Assembly (NCBI RefSeq): GCF_003610895.1
Contig: NZ_MCAS01000002.1
Span: 186,001-250,000 of the forward strand
DNA from: Paraburkholderia fungorum
Lineage (GTDB): Bacteria; Pseudomonadota; Gammaproteobacteria; Burkholderiales; Burkholderiaceae
Direction: 5' to 3'
Length of the DNA: 64,000 nt
In this document: positions 54,554-63,487 of the stretch, in pieces
Layout of the letters: each line of letters opens with the position of its first letter
Position numbering within the stretch: position 1 is the stretch's first letter
The notes under the pieces: generated by a model
The model's database searches: none
The model's input: only the letters and a program-made list of their open reading frames with translations
What the model was told of the DNA's origin: nothing
Program-made: the position numbers and the translations under genes

Positions 54554-55692
54554 GCGGACCTCGCTTCGCGCGGCAGTTCACGTTGAAAACGCGCCAGAAG
54601 CAATAACGCCTCCGCCGCGTGCTTAATTTGCAGCGGGTCGGACTGCGGGTCTTCCTGCAAGCTGCGCAGACGCGCCACGACCTTCGCGAGGTAGCCGCCC
54701 TGCGCGCCGAGTTCGGCGAGATCGGCTGCGGTGGGCAGCACCTGCAGGCCACTCAGATCGACGCGCAGCGCACGCACTCGCGCACGGGCCTCCTCCACCG
54801 CGACGTGAATCGCTTCGGCTTCGACCAGCGCCGTCGTGCCGCTTACGGTGATCCGCAGCACGTCGTGACTGCCCAACGCGCCAAGGCGCGTCTTGAGCGA
54901 ATCCACATCGGTGGGCACCGAGATCGTCTCGTCCCAGCGATGCCATTGATATTGGCCCACCCGCACCGCTTCAACGAGCGGCGCGGCGCCCGGCTCAGTT
55001 AGCGTGACGTCGAGCATGAAGCCTGGATCGTTGGCGCGGAAGCGGTCCTGCTCATGTGTGCCTGCATACCAGGTGCGCTCGTCGACACGCAAATGACCAT
55101 GCCAGTCGCCGAGTGCGAGATAGTCCAGACGCGCGCTCGCGGCACGTGTCGCGGCAATCGGATTCGACGAATCGATGCCTTCCTGCAGGATCCCGCTGAC
55201 GCTGCCATGCGCGAGTCCGATGCGGTGATAGCCGGCGGGCGTCTCTGCCGTGTCGAAGAAGCCGGTGGTGTCGTCGTAAGTAATGCGCTGCGTGAGCGGC
55301 GCGCAAAGCAACGCGCATTGGCAGGCGTCGAGCGTCACCACGCCGGGTTCGAGCACTACCTGCACGTTCGGCGCAATGCAGTTCAGGCGCCGCGCACGGG
55401 TCCACACGCTCTCGACCAGCGCGGCGTCGTGATTGCCGGGCAGCATGATCCACGGTCCGGAAAACGCTTGCAGCGCGCCGAACAGACGACGGATCACCGT
55501 GTCCGAGACGGTTTGCAGATCGAATACGTCACCGGCGACCAGCACGGCGTCGACCTTGCGCGCAGTTGCTTCCCCGGCGATCCGGCGCACGGTTTCGAAG
55601 CGCGCTTGCGCGAGGTGCGCGGCTTCGTCCGGCTCGAACTGGCCGAACTGCGTCCCTATCTGCCAGTCCGCGGTGTGCAGAAACCTGATCAC
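54550..55692 (-). CDS. SbcD/Mre11-like DNA exonuclease, YhaO type
   Basis: A 380-residue calcineurin-type nuclease. The five metal motifs are present: FLHTADWQIG, LVAGDVFD, LPGNHD, GLAHGSV and ALGDWHGH. The C-terminal 140 residues are a capping and ATPase-contact region. It should cut DNA ends or hairpins together with the downstream ATPase. GDWHGH in place of GHxH-type spacing is typical of the YhaO subgroup. It is first in the two-gene unit and divergent from the DUF445 gene. Confidence 0.9.
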   Translation of the reverse strand: MIRFLHTADWQIGTQFGQFEPDEAAHLAQARFETVRRIAGEATARKVDAVLVAGDVFDLQTVSDTVIRRLFGALQAFSGPWIMLPGNHDAALVESVWTRARRLNCIAPNVQVVLEPGVVTLDACQCALLCAPLTQRITYDDTTGFFDTAETPAGYHRIGLAHGSVSGILQEGIDSSNPIAATRAASARLDYLALGDWHGHLRVDERTWYAGTHEQDRFRANDPGFMLDVTLTEPGAAPLVEAVRVGQYQWHRWDETISVPTDVDSLKTRLGALGSHDVLRITVSGTTALVEAEAIHVAVEEARARVRALRVDLSGLQVLPTAADLAELGAQGGYLAKVVARLRSLQEDPQSDPLQIKHAAEALLLLARFQRELPREARSA

Positions 55693-55853
55693 TGTGCCTC
55701 CATTCCGTTCAATTGCATCGTCAATCTTCGCTCAATCGTCGTTCGGCGCTCATGTTACCGCGCCGGCGCGTCAAAGCATGTCCCAAGCCGTTGCCACGCA
55801 GCGGCAAGAGCGGCGCTACACTCGCGTTTCCAGACGATCAGCCGCACCGCTTC

Positions 55854-57170
55854 ATGCCAATCGAATCGAACCCCGCTGCCCCGCCGCCGATGAACAAAGA
55901 GACCGAACTGAAGAAGGCCAAGCGCACCCCGCTGCTGTTGCTGGCGGCGGCCGCCTGCGTTTTCGTCGTAACCGCTTTCATGCCGCGCGGCATCTGGGTG
56001 GACGGCATCAAGGCCGTGGCGGAAGCCGCCATGGTCGGCGCGCTCGCCGACTGGTTCGCGGTGGTCGCGCTGTTTCGCCGTGTGCCGATCCCGATGGTCT
56101 CAGCGCACACGGCGATCATTCCGAAGAACAAGCATAAGATCGCCGATAACCTCGCGGTGTTCGTGCAGGACAAGTTTCTCGACGTGCCGTCGCTGGTCGG
56201 GCTGATCCAGAAACACGACCCGGCGCAAAGCATCACCGGCTGGCTGACCAGGCCGGCCAACACCGCGCGTCTGGGCGACTACGTGGTCAAACTGACGGGC
56301 GGCATTCTCGAACTGACGGACGACGTGCGCATCCAGGTCTTCATCAAGGACGCGCTGCGCGACGTGCTGGCCAAAATCGACCTGTCGCAATCCATGGGCT
56401 CGATTCTCGACACGCTCACGCGAGACGGCCGTCATCAGGAACTGCTCGACGCCGGCATCGAACAGGTCGTGGCGCTGCTCAGCGAACCGCAAGCGCGCGA
56501 GTTTATCGCTGAGCGCATTGTCGAGTGGGTGAAGAACGAGTATCCGAAGATGGAGATGATCCTGCCGTCGGCGTGGCTCGGCGAGAAAGGCGCCGAAACG
56601 ATCGCCAATGTGGTGAACCGGATGCTCGAGCAGATCAGTGAGAACCCCACGCACCAGTTGCGCCAGAAATTCGACGAGGCGGCGCAAAAGCTGATCGTCA
56701 AGCTCAAGAGCGATCCGGCCTTCCTGCAAAAAGGCGAGGACCTGAAACGCTATCTGGTGGAAGGCGAAGCGCTCAGTACCTATGTGAAAGACATGTGGGG
56801 CGAATTGCGCGCATGGCTCAAGCGCGATCTGCAAAGCAGCGACTCCGCCCTGCACGCCCGCGTGATGGCGATGGGCCAATGGGTGGGTCATGAACTGGCG
56901 CACGACCCGGCGCTGCGGCAGTCGTTGAACGACCACCTGGAAGAAGCGGCGCGCGGCATGGCGCCGGATTTTGCCCAGTTCCTCACGCGCCACATCAGCG
57001 ATACAGTGAAGAACTGGGATTCGCGCGAAATGTCACGGCAAGTCGAGTTGAACATTGGCAAGGATTTGCAGTACATCCGCATCAACGGAACGATCGTGGG
57101 CGGTTTTATCGGCTTGCTGCTGTATCTGAGTTCACGCCTGTTCGAACTGTTGCGGCTGCACATCGGCTAA
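55854..57170 (+). CDS. DUF445 family membrane protein
   Basis: A 438-residue protein of the DUF445 (YjiN-like) family. Two N-terminal helices (LLLLAAAACVFVVTAFM and a second with IKAVAEAAMVGALADWFAVVALFRRVPIPMVSAHTAIIPKNK) carry the family signature. A long alpha-helical soluble region follows, and there is a final membrane helix (INGTIVGGFIGLLLYLSSRLFELL). The function is unknown, probably structural at the inner membrane. An ATG 12 codons later (55890) is an alternative start, and neither has a strong ribosome site. Confidence 0.87.
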   Translation: MPIESNPAAPPPMNKETELKKAKRTPLLLLAAAACVFVVTAFMPRGIWVDGIKAVAEAAMVGALADWFAVVALFRRVPIPMVSAHTAIIPKNKHKIADNLAVFVQDKFLDVPSLVGLIQKHDPAQSITGWLTRPANTARLGDYVVKLTGGILELTDDVRIQVFIKDALRDVLAKIDLSQSMGSILDTLTRDGRHQELLDAGIEQVVALLSEPQAREFIAERIVEWVKNEYPKMEMILPSAWLGEKGAETIANVVNRMLEQISENPTHQLRQKFDEAAQKLIVKLKSDPAFLQKGEDLKRYLVEGEALSTYVKDMWGELRAWLKRDLQSSDSALHARVMAMGQWVGHELAHDPALRQSLNDHLEEAARGMAPDFAQFLTRHISDTVKNWDSREMSRQVELNIGKDLQYIRINGTIVGGFIGLLLYLSSRLFELLRLHIG

Positions 57171-57314
57171 GCGGAGACGACCGCCGCACGCCAAAGCGCC
57201 TACAATCCAGGCATACGAATTGCTCGGGCGCTTTATCATCCTGCCGCCGTTCGCGTTTCCTAAGCGCGTGCCTTCAGGCAAAGCGCCAGCGCCACCACAT
57301 CGAGAAGTGCGTTC

Positions 57315-59267
57315 ATGAAAATTCCGTTACCGCCGCCTGGGCGGCCAAACCGCGTATACCCGCCGGGCACGCCCAGTCTGCATGGCCTCGCATCGGTTAT
57401 CACCGGCGTGGTCGTGGTGTGCGCGCTGTACTTCGGCCGCGCGGTGCTGATTCCGATCACGCTCTCGGTGCTGCTCAGTTTTCTGCTCGCCCCGCTGGTG
57501 CAGATGTTGCGGCGTTTGCACATGGGCCAGTTGCCGTCGATCTTTATCGCCGTACTGTTCGCCCTCGCCACCTTGCTGGCCGTAGGCGGGCTGATCGGCG
57601 CACAACTCGTGCAACTGGCGGGCGATCTGCCGCAGTATCAGGTGGCGATCGAGCAAAAGATCGAGACGGTGCAGGAGAAAACCGTCGGCCGTGCCGATTC
57701 GCTGATGAGCCGCGCGGCCGCCACGCTGCAACGCGTCGCGCCGACCAAGCCGAGCCCGCCGCGGCTGACTGGACGCGCGGCGCGCAATGCGCCCCCCGTG
57801 CCGACGCCCGTCGAAGTGCACGAGCCTTCGCCCACGCCGATGCAACTCGCACAACGCGCGCTGTCACCGGCAATCGCACCGATCGAAACCACCTTTATCG
57901 TGCTGGTCGTGACGATCTTCATCCTGTTGCAACGCGAAGATCTACGCGACCGTTTGATCAGTCTGTTCGGTTCGCGCGATCTGCACCGCACCACGACGGC
58001 GATCAATGACGCCGCCGGGCGGTTGAGCCGCTACTTCGTCGCGCAACTGGGCGTGAACCTCAGCGCGGGCGGGATCATCGCGATAGGTCTGGCGATTATC
58101 GGCGTGCCCGGCGCGCTGCTGTTCGGCGTGATTGCCGCCTTGCTGCGCTTCGTGCCGTATATCGGCATCTGGATCGCGGCGATTCTTGCGGTGTTTCTCG
58201 CCGCCGCCATTCAGCCGCAATGGACCATGGCGGTCTACACGCTGATCCTCTTCATCGTCGTCGATGTGGTGGCCGGGCAGATCGCCGAGCCGCTGCTGTA
58301 CGGCCATCGCTCGGGCCTGTCGCCGCTGGCGGTGGTGGTGGCGGCGATTTTCTGGAGCTGGCTGTGGGGGCCGATTGGCCTCGTGCTGTCCACGCCGCTC
58401 ACGCTGTGCGTCGTCACGCTCGGCCGCTACGCCGACCGTCTGAACTTCCTCACGGTGCTGCTGGGCGACCAGCCCGCGCTAACGCCCGCGCAGAACTTCT
58501 ATCAGCGGCTTCTGGCGGACGATCCGCATGAAGCCATCGTGCAGGCGGAGCGTCTGCTGCGCGAGATGTCGCTGATCGATTACTACGACAATGTCGCGCT
58601 GGAAGGTCTCAAACTCGCGCGCAACGATGCGATGCGCGGCGTGCTGATGCCTGAGCAACTGGCGCGCATCAATGACGCGCTGGTCGACATCGTCGAAAAC
58701 CTGGAAATTGCCGACGGCCTGCCGGACCGCCTGTTACGCGCCGAACCGGCCGACTCGGCTGAAGCGATGCTGGCTTCGGCGTCGGCGGATCTTTCGGAGC
58801 GGCACGACAGCCACCATCCGGGCCGCCCGGCGTTGCGCCCTGAAAGCGAGAAGACCTCGGTGTTGTGTGTGCCCGGACGCGGCGCATTCGACGAGGTCAC
58901 CACCGCCATCGCCGTGCAGTTGCTCGGGCGTCAGGGGCTCACGCCGATGATGGCCACACACTCGGGCTATCGCAGCGCGCATGCCGACGAACCGAGCTTC
59001 AGGGACGCGCCGATCATCTGCATCATCTCGCTCGACGCGCCGGAGTCGCCCCCGTATCTGCGCAATATGTTGCGGCGTACGCGGGAATGGCGGCCGCGGG
59101 CGACCCTGGTGGTCGGCGTCGGCAGCGCGCCTGAAGCCGGCCCTGAAATGGGTGCGACCGGCGCTTCGCACGCGGCGCCGACGTTCCGCGCGATGATCGA
59201 GGAATGTCAGGTGGCCGCGAGCGTGCAGTACTCGCGCCAGCCTTCGCATGCGGCGGGGGCGGATTGA
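57315..59267 (+). CDS. AI-2E family transporter with long C-terminal extension
   Basis: A 650-residue inner-membrane protein. The first 390 residues have the eight-helix AI-2E (PerM/YdiK) layout, with an amphipathic loop interrupted by a Pro-rich insert near 145-185. Its C-terminal half has the conserved ALLRFVPYIGIWIAAILA and EPLLYGHRSGLSPLAVVVAAIFWSWLWGPIGLVLSTPLT. The remaining 260 residues are soluble, ending in a Rossmann-like unit (SVLCVPGRGAFDEVTTAIAVQLLGRQGL... IICIISLDAPESPPYLRNML). Substrates of this family range from autoinducer-2 to ions. The extension has no known role. The last codons lie in a 17-bp tandem duplication. Confidence 0.88.
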   Translation: MKIPLPPPGRPNRVYPPGTPSLHGLASVITGVVVVCALYFGRAVLIPITLSVLLSFLLAPLVQMLRRLHMGQLPSIFIAVLFALATLLAVGGLIGAQLVQLAGDLPQYQVAIEQKIETVQEKTVGRADSLMSRAAATLQRVAPTKPSPPRLTGRAARNAPPVPTPVEVHEPSPTPMQLAQRALSPAIAPIETTFIVLVVTIFILLQREDLRDRLISLFGSRDLHRTTTAINDAAGRLSRYFVAQLGVNLSAGGIIAIGLAIIGVPGALLFGVIAALLRFVPYIGIWIAAILAVFLAAAIQPQWTMAVYTLILFIVVDVVAGQIAEPLLYGHRSGLSPLAVVVAAIFWSWLWGPIGLVLSTPLTLCVVTLGRYADRLNFLTVLLGDQPALTPAQNFYQRLLADDPHEAIVQAERLLREMSLIDYYDNVALEGLKLARNDAMRGVLMPEQLARINDALVDIVENLEIADGLPDRLLRAEPADSAEAMLASASADLSERHDSHHPGRPALRPESEKTSVLCVPGRGAFDEVTTAIAVQLLGRQGLTPMMATHSGYRSAHADEPSFRDAPIICIISLDAPESPPYLRNMLRRTREWRPRATLVVGVGSAPEAGPEMGATGASHAAPTFRAMIEECQVAASVQYSRQPSHAAGAD

Positions 59268-59286
59268 CAGCGGGGGCGGATTGACA
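59253..59286. repeat. 17-bp perfect tandem duplication across a stop codon
   Basis: GCGGGGGCGGATTGACA occurs twice without a gap. The TGA stop of the AI-2E-family gene lies in the first copy, and the second copy lies in the 3' untranslated region. Confidence 0.85.
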
Positions 59287-59322
59287 TAACCCGCGCAGTT
59301 CCCTGCGCGATTGAATGCCAGA

Positions 59323-59356
59323 AGCCGCGAGGGGCCAATGCACCTCGCGGCTTTTT
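59323..59356 (+). terminator. Rho-independent terminator after the AI-2E-family gene
   Basis: AGCCGCGAGG (59323-59332) and CCTCGCGGCT (59343-59352) form a perfect 10-bp stem with a ten-base loop. TTTTCTTTTTC follows directly on the plus strand. Confidence 0.9.
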
Positions 59357-59524
59357 CTTTTTCTATTTGCACAGTATCGCGACGCCTGCGCCATGTACCC
59401 AAAATGAGGACAGCCGCGCGTTACCCCTCGTTCATACTTGACCCATCGATTCGCACCGCCTTCAGAGCACATTCAGCGCCGTGGCGGGCAATCCATCGGC
59501 ATCGAAGATCCAGAGGAGACACGC

Positions 59525-61243
59525 ATGAGCCGCAGCTTCAAACCCTATCCCTTCACGCCTCGCCACTATCGAGGCGTGGTGCCGCCGCTGGTTGACGGGC
59601 GCGACGCCGTGCGGCGCGCGGTGGCGATCGTGGGCGGCGGCCCCGTCGGCATGACGCTGGCGCTTGCGCTGGCTCGCCAGGGCGTGCGCTCCGTGCTGAT
59701 CGAAGCCGACGACGGCGTTTGCACCGGCAGCCGCGCGATCTGCATTTCACGCCGCAGCCTGGAGATTTTCAAACGCCTCGGCGCCGTGCACGGTTTCCTG
59801 CAAAAGGGCCTGCCATGGACCGGGGGCCGCAGCTTCTACCGCGATGCCGAAGTGTTCCGCTTCAGCATGCATCAGGACGACGAGCAATCGCTGCCGCCGA
59901 TGATCAACATCGCGCAATATCAGATCGAACAGTTGCTGCTCGACGAAGTGGAACAGCACGCCGATCTGATCGACATCTGCTGGCAAACGCGCGTGACCGG
60001 CCTCGAACAGCACACCGGCAACGGCGCGACCGGCGCGACGCTGGACCTGAGCACTGGCGACACCGCCTGGAAAATGCGCGCGGATTGGGTCGTTGCCTGC
60101 GACGGCGGCCGCAGCACGATTCGCGAGGCAACGGGCCTCAAGCTCACGGGTACGAGCTACGAAGGCCGGTACGTGATCGTCGATATCGAACTGAAGAGCG
60201 AGCGCGCCACCGAACGGCTCGCCTATTTCGATCCGCCCTCGAATCCCGGCTCGACAGTACTGGTGCACAAGCAGCCCGATAACGTCTGGCGTATCGACTA
60301 CCAGCTTCGCGACGATGAAGACCCCGAGGACGCTGTCAAGCCTGAAAACGTGATGCCGCGCGTGCAGAGCGTGCTCGACTCGATGGGCGAAACCGGCGAA
60401 TGGTCACCGATCTGGATTACGGTCTACAAGGCCAACGCCCTGACGCTCGAACGTTATCGTCACGGCTCGGTGCTGTTCGCGGGCGATGCCGCGCATCTCG
60501 TGCCGATTTTCGGCGTGCGCGGCGCGAACTCCGGCATCGACGACGCCGACAATCTCGGCTGGAAACTTGCTTGCGTGGTCAATGGCATTGCGTCGGCGCG
60601 TCTACTCGACAGCTACAGCGACGAGCGCGTTTTCGCGGCACGTGAAAATCTGAGCTACGGCATGAAAAGCACGGAATTCATGGCGCCGCCCTCGTTCGCA
60701 TTCGACCTGATGCGCAAGGCCGTGCTGGGACTGGCCGGACATCATCCCGCCGTGCGGCCGCTGATCAATCCACGGCAGACGCACGCGATTGCCTACACCC
60801 AGTCGCCGCTCAATCAGGTCGCGGCCGCCGCGTCGGACGCGTTCAGCAAAGGGCCGGCGCCAGGCGCCGTGCTGCCGGAGTGCCGGCTGCAACGCCTATG
60901 TGAAGGGGTCGCGGTCGATATCCATCTCACCGATCTGCTTGGGCCGTGCTTCACCGCGCTTCGCTTCGGCATGGAGGCGGCGCAAGACGAAGCATGGCAG
61001 CAATTGCACCACGCGCTCGGCGAACACGGCATTCCATTCAAAGCCGTCACGCTGGTCACGGGCGACGCGCCGCGCACCGCCAGCCCGCACGTGGCCGATC
61101 CGGCGGGACGCTTGCACGAGATGCTCGACGCGACACCGGGCACCGTTTATCTGATCAGGCCGGACGGTCATGTACTCGCCCGCTGGCGCAACGGCAGCGC
61201 GGCGAAGGTGCAAAGCGCCGTGACGGCCAGTCTGACGAAATGA
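59525..61243 (+). CDS. FAD-dependent aromatic hydroxylase (PheA/MhpA-like)
   Basis: A 572-residue class A flavoprotein monooxygenase. The N-terminal dinucleotide motif is VAIVGGGPVGMTLALALA, the DG motif is VVACDGGRSTIREATGL, and the FAD-ribityl GD motif is LFAGDAAHLVPIFGVRGANSGIDDADNLGWKLA. A C-terminal thioredoxin-like domain (about 450-572) is usual in phenol hydroxylase and MhpA relatives. It should hydroxylate an aromatic acid or phenol with NAD(P)H and O2. AGGAGAC precedes the ATG at 59525. It is followed after 19 bases by a DUF2783 gene. The substrate is unknown. Confidence 0.9.
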   Translation: MSRSFKPYPFTPRHYRGVVPPLVDGRDAVRRAVAIVGGGPVGMTLALALARQGVRSVLIEADDGVCTGSRAICISRRSLEIFKRLGAVHGFLQKGLPWTGGRSFYRDAEVFRFSMHQDDEQSLPPMINIAQYQIEQLLLDEVEQHADLIDICWQTRVTGLEQHTGNGATGATLDLSTGDTAWKMRADWVVACDGGRSTIREATGLKLTGTSYEGRYVIVDIELKSERATERLAYFDPPSNPGSTVLVHKQPDNVWRIDYQLRDDEDPEDAVKPENVMPRVQSVLDSMGETGEWSPIWITVYKANALTLERYRHGSVLFAGDAAHLVPIFGVRGANSGIDDADNLGWKLACVVNGIASARLLDSYSDERVFAARENLSYGMKSTEFMAPPSFAFDLMRKAVLGLAGHHPAVRPLINPRQTHAIAYTQSPLNQVAAAASDAFSKGPAPGAVLPECRLQRLCEGVAVDIHLTDLLGPCFTALRFGMEAAQDEAWQQLHHALGEHGIPFKAVTLVTGDAPRTASPHVADPAGRLHEMLDATPGTVYLIRPDGHVLARWRNGSAAKVQSAVTASLTK

Positions 61244-61262
61244 CTCAGGAGGAATCCCCATC

Positions 61263-61454
61263 ATGACCGATAGCGAACTCGACCTCGTCTACACGACGCT
61301 CTGCACGACACTCACCGCTGAAGGCGAAACGCAGGCCTCCTTGTATCTGGCGCGCCTTGCGCTGCTATCCATCACGGAGCTCGGCGACATGCAGCGGGCG
61401 TTGTCGTTGATCGAGGCGGCGAAGCTGCCGCCTGCTTCGAGCGTGACTGCCTGA
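61263..61454 (+). CDS. DUF2783 small protein
   Basis: A 63-residue soluble helical protein (DSELDLVYTTLCTTLTAEGETQASLYLARLALLSITELGDMQRALSLIEAA) that matches what I know of the DUF2783 family. Members are often encoded directly after FAD-dependent hydroxylases, as here. It has a strong ribosome site (AGGAGG) and probably assists or modulates the upstream enzyme. The mechanism is unknown. Confidence 0.85.
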   Translation: MTDSELDLVYTTLCTTLTAEGETQASLYLARLALLSITELGDMQRALSLIEAAKLPPASSVTA

Positions 61455-61520
61455 TCCGGCTGGAGTGCGTTGGCTGGAATACGGCACGACGCCACCGAAG
61501 CCAACCATCAGACGAAAAAA

Positions 61521-61547
61521 ACCGCCCCGTTGACAACGCGGGGCGGT
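61521..61547. terminator. Bidirectional terminator between convergent genes
   Basis: ACCGCCCCG (61521-61529) and CGGGGCGGT (61539-61547) form a nine-bp stem. A seven-base A run lies just to the left, giving a T run for the minus-strand gene. CTTCTCCTC follows on the right for the plus-strand genes. Confidence 0.85.
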
Positions 61548-61563
61548 CTTCTCCTCGCCAAGC

Positions 61564-62547
61564 TCACTGACGCGGATACAAACCCAACGTGCTCGCATGC
61601 AGGCGCGCGAGTCCGAGCAGCGCGTCCGTGTACGGCGTCGGCACATCCGTCAGTTGACCCAGTTCACGCACCGCGGCCACCAGCGCATCGAGCTCAACCG
61701 CTTTACCCGCCTGTACGTCCTGCAGCATCGAGGTTTTCATCGCGCCGAGTTTGAGCGTGACCTCGTGGCGATCCGCCGGTGCCTGCTCGATCGGAATGCC
61801 GAAGCGTGCGCCGATCTCTTTCGCTTCCAGCATGATGCTCGTGACGAAATTGCGCGCCAGCTCGTCGCTGAGAATCCGGTCGGTGGTCGCGCCGGTCATG
61901 GCGCTGATCGGATTCATCGTCATATTGCCCCACAGCTTGTACCAGACGTCGCGCTGAATCTGCTCGGACATCGATGCATTGAAGCCCGCTGCGCTGAGCG
62001 CGGCGGTGAGCGTTTTGACGCGTTCGCTCGGTTGCCCCGACGCCTCGCCGACAATCAGCCCGTTGCCCTGATGATGCCTGATGACGCCCGGCGATTCGAT
62101 CAGACAGCTGGCATGCACCACGCAGCCCACCGTTTGCGCGGTCGGAATGGCGGCGGCGATCGCGCCGTCAGGATCGATCGACTTCAAGCGCTTGCCGGCG
62201 AAATCGCGGCCGAGTCCGTCGCAGAACCACCAGGGCACGCCGTTCATCGCGGTCAGCACGGTCGTCTGCGCGTTCATCAGCGGCGCGATATGCGTGGCCA
62301 CCGACGCCATTGCCGGACCCTTGACCGCCACCACGACGAGATCCTGCGCGCCGAGATCAGCCGGCTGTTCGCTCGCCTTCACCTGCACGGTGTGCGTCAC
62401 GCCGCCTTCGATCAGACGCAAACCGTGTTGCTGCAACGCACCGAGTGTCGCGCCGCGCGCCACCACGCTCACGTCGTGGCCGGCCTGCGCGAGCTTCACG
62501 CCGATCCAGCCGCCGATCGCGCCTGCACCGTAGATTCCTACTTTCAT
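61564..62547 (-). CDS. Ketopantoate reductase family oxidoreductase (ApbA/PanE-like)
   Basis: A 327-residue NADPH-dependent reductase. The N-terminal Rossmann motif is VGIYGAGAIGGWIGVKLAQAG, with the RGATLGAL loop expected for NADPH. The C-terminal helical domain has the catalytic lysine and substrate motif DVWYKLWGNMTMNPISAMTGAT. It may be a paralogue acting on a related 2-keto acid rather than the pantothenate enzyme, because it is grouped with a class II aldolase and an aminotransferase rather than with pan genes. AAGGA precedes the ATG. Confidence 0.88.
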   Translation of the reverse strand: MKVGIYGAGAIGGWIGVKLAQAGHDVSVVARGATLGALQQHGLRLIEGGVTHTVQVKASEQPADLGAQDLVVVAVKGPAMASVATHIAPLMNAQTTVLTAMNGVPWWFCDGLGRDFAGKRLKSIDPDGAIAAAIPTAQTVGCVVHASCLIESPGVIRHHQGNGLIVGEASGQPSERVKTLTAALSAAGFNASMSEQIQRDVWYKLWGNMTMNPISAMTGATTDRILSDELARNFVTSIMLEAKEIGARFGIPIEQAPADRHEVTLKLGAMKTSMLQDVQAGKAVELDALVAAVRELGQLTDVPTPYTDALLGLARLHASTLGLYPRQ

Positions 62548-62596
62548 TGCTTCATTCCTTGCTTTGATTCCAGAGGCAAGCTTTTCTTCAAGCTTC

Positions 62597-62644
62597 GCGT
62601 TAGTCCCAGCGTCAGTCCTCGCATCAATCCTCGCGCTAATCCTT
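62597..62644. repeat. Degenerate 12-bp tandem array at the aldolase gene end
   Basis: Four 12-base units (GCGTTAGTCCCA, GCGTCAGTCCTC, GCATCAATCCTC, GCGCTAATCCTT) run from the spacer into the last codons of the minus-strand class II aldolase gene. The last unit contains its stop codon. Confidence 0.75.
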
Positions 62645-63427
62645 ATAGCTCGCGTCGATGCGATCCACGCGCCGCACCAGCGCGTCGAACACGTCCTGTC
62701 CCGCGCCGTGACGCGGATCGAACTGCAACGAATCGCGCGAGCAGCGGATCGCCACCTCTTCCGGCACCGGCCGCGCGCGGCCCATCGAGAACGTGGCCAT
62801 CTGGATTTCGCATGCGCGATTGAGCGTCCACAGAATAGCGAAAGTCTGCGGCAGCGTGTGGCCCCATGCAAGCAGGCCATGGTTGCGCAGGATCACCGCC
62901 TGTTTGTTACCGATATGTTCGAGCAGACGCGGCCCTTCTTCGGCATGCACCGTGATGCCTTCGAAATCGTGATACGCGATACGGTCGTGCAACTGTGCGC
63001 TATAGAAGTTGGTTTGCTCCAGACCGTTTTCGAGGCAGGCCACCGCGACGCCGGCCGTCGTGTGCGTGTGCATCACGCAGTGCGCATCGGCGAGGCCTTC
63101 GTGAATCGCCGCGTGCACGACAAAACCCGCGGGATTCACCGGGTACGGCGAGTTGTCGAGCACGCGTCCTTGCGCGTCGATCTTCACGAGGTTGCTCGCC
63201 GTTACTTCGCTGTAGTGCAGGCCGAACGGATTGATCAGAAAGTGACGCTCGCCGCCGCAGACGCTCGCCGGCACGCGCAACGTGATGTGGTTGTAGATCA
63301 TCTCGGTCCAGCCGAGCATATCGAAGATGCGGTAGCACGCCGCCAGTTGCACGCGCGCCTGCCATTCGTCGGGATGCATCGTGGCGGACTTCGATGGGCT
63401 CGCCGGTTGTACTTCAAGAATCGACAT
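62636..63427 (-). CDS. Class II aldolase/adducin family protein
   Basis: A 263-residue soluble enzyme of the L-fuculose-1-phosphate-aldolase-like fold. The metal-binding histidines are in VMHTHTTAGVAVACL and ILRNHGLLAWG. The N-terminal MIYNHITLRVP and LINPFGLHYSEVTASNLVKID are the usual substrate-domain motifs. Family members split, decarboxylate or dehydrate hydroxy acids and sugar phosphates, so the reaction is open. It lies between the aminotransferase and ketopantoate-reductase-like genes in one orientation. Confidence 0.9.
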   Translation of the reverse strand: MSILEVQPASPSKSATMHPDEWQARVQLAACYRIFDMLGWTEMIYNHITLRVPASVCGGERHFLINPFGLHYSEVTASNLVKIDAQGRVLDNSPYPVNPAGFVVHAAIHEGLADAHCVMHTHTTAGVAVACLENGLEQTNFYSAQLHDRIAYHDFEGITVHAEEGPRLLEHIGNKQAVILRNHGLLAWGHTLPQTFAILWTLNRACEIQMATFSMGRARPVPEEVAIRCSRDSLQFDPRHGAGQDVFDALVRRVDRIDASYKD

Positions 63428-63487
63428 CAGGGTCTCCGTTGTTATCGTTCACAGGTTCGAACGCGCGTGCGTTGCGAGTAGCCGCCG

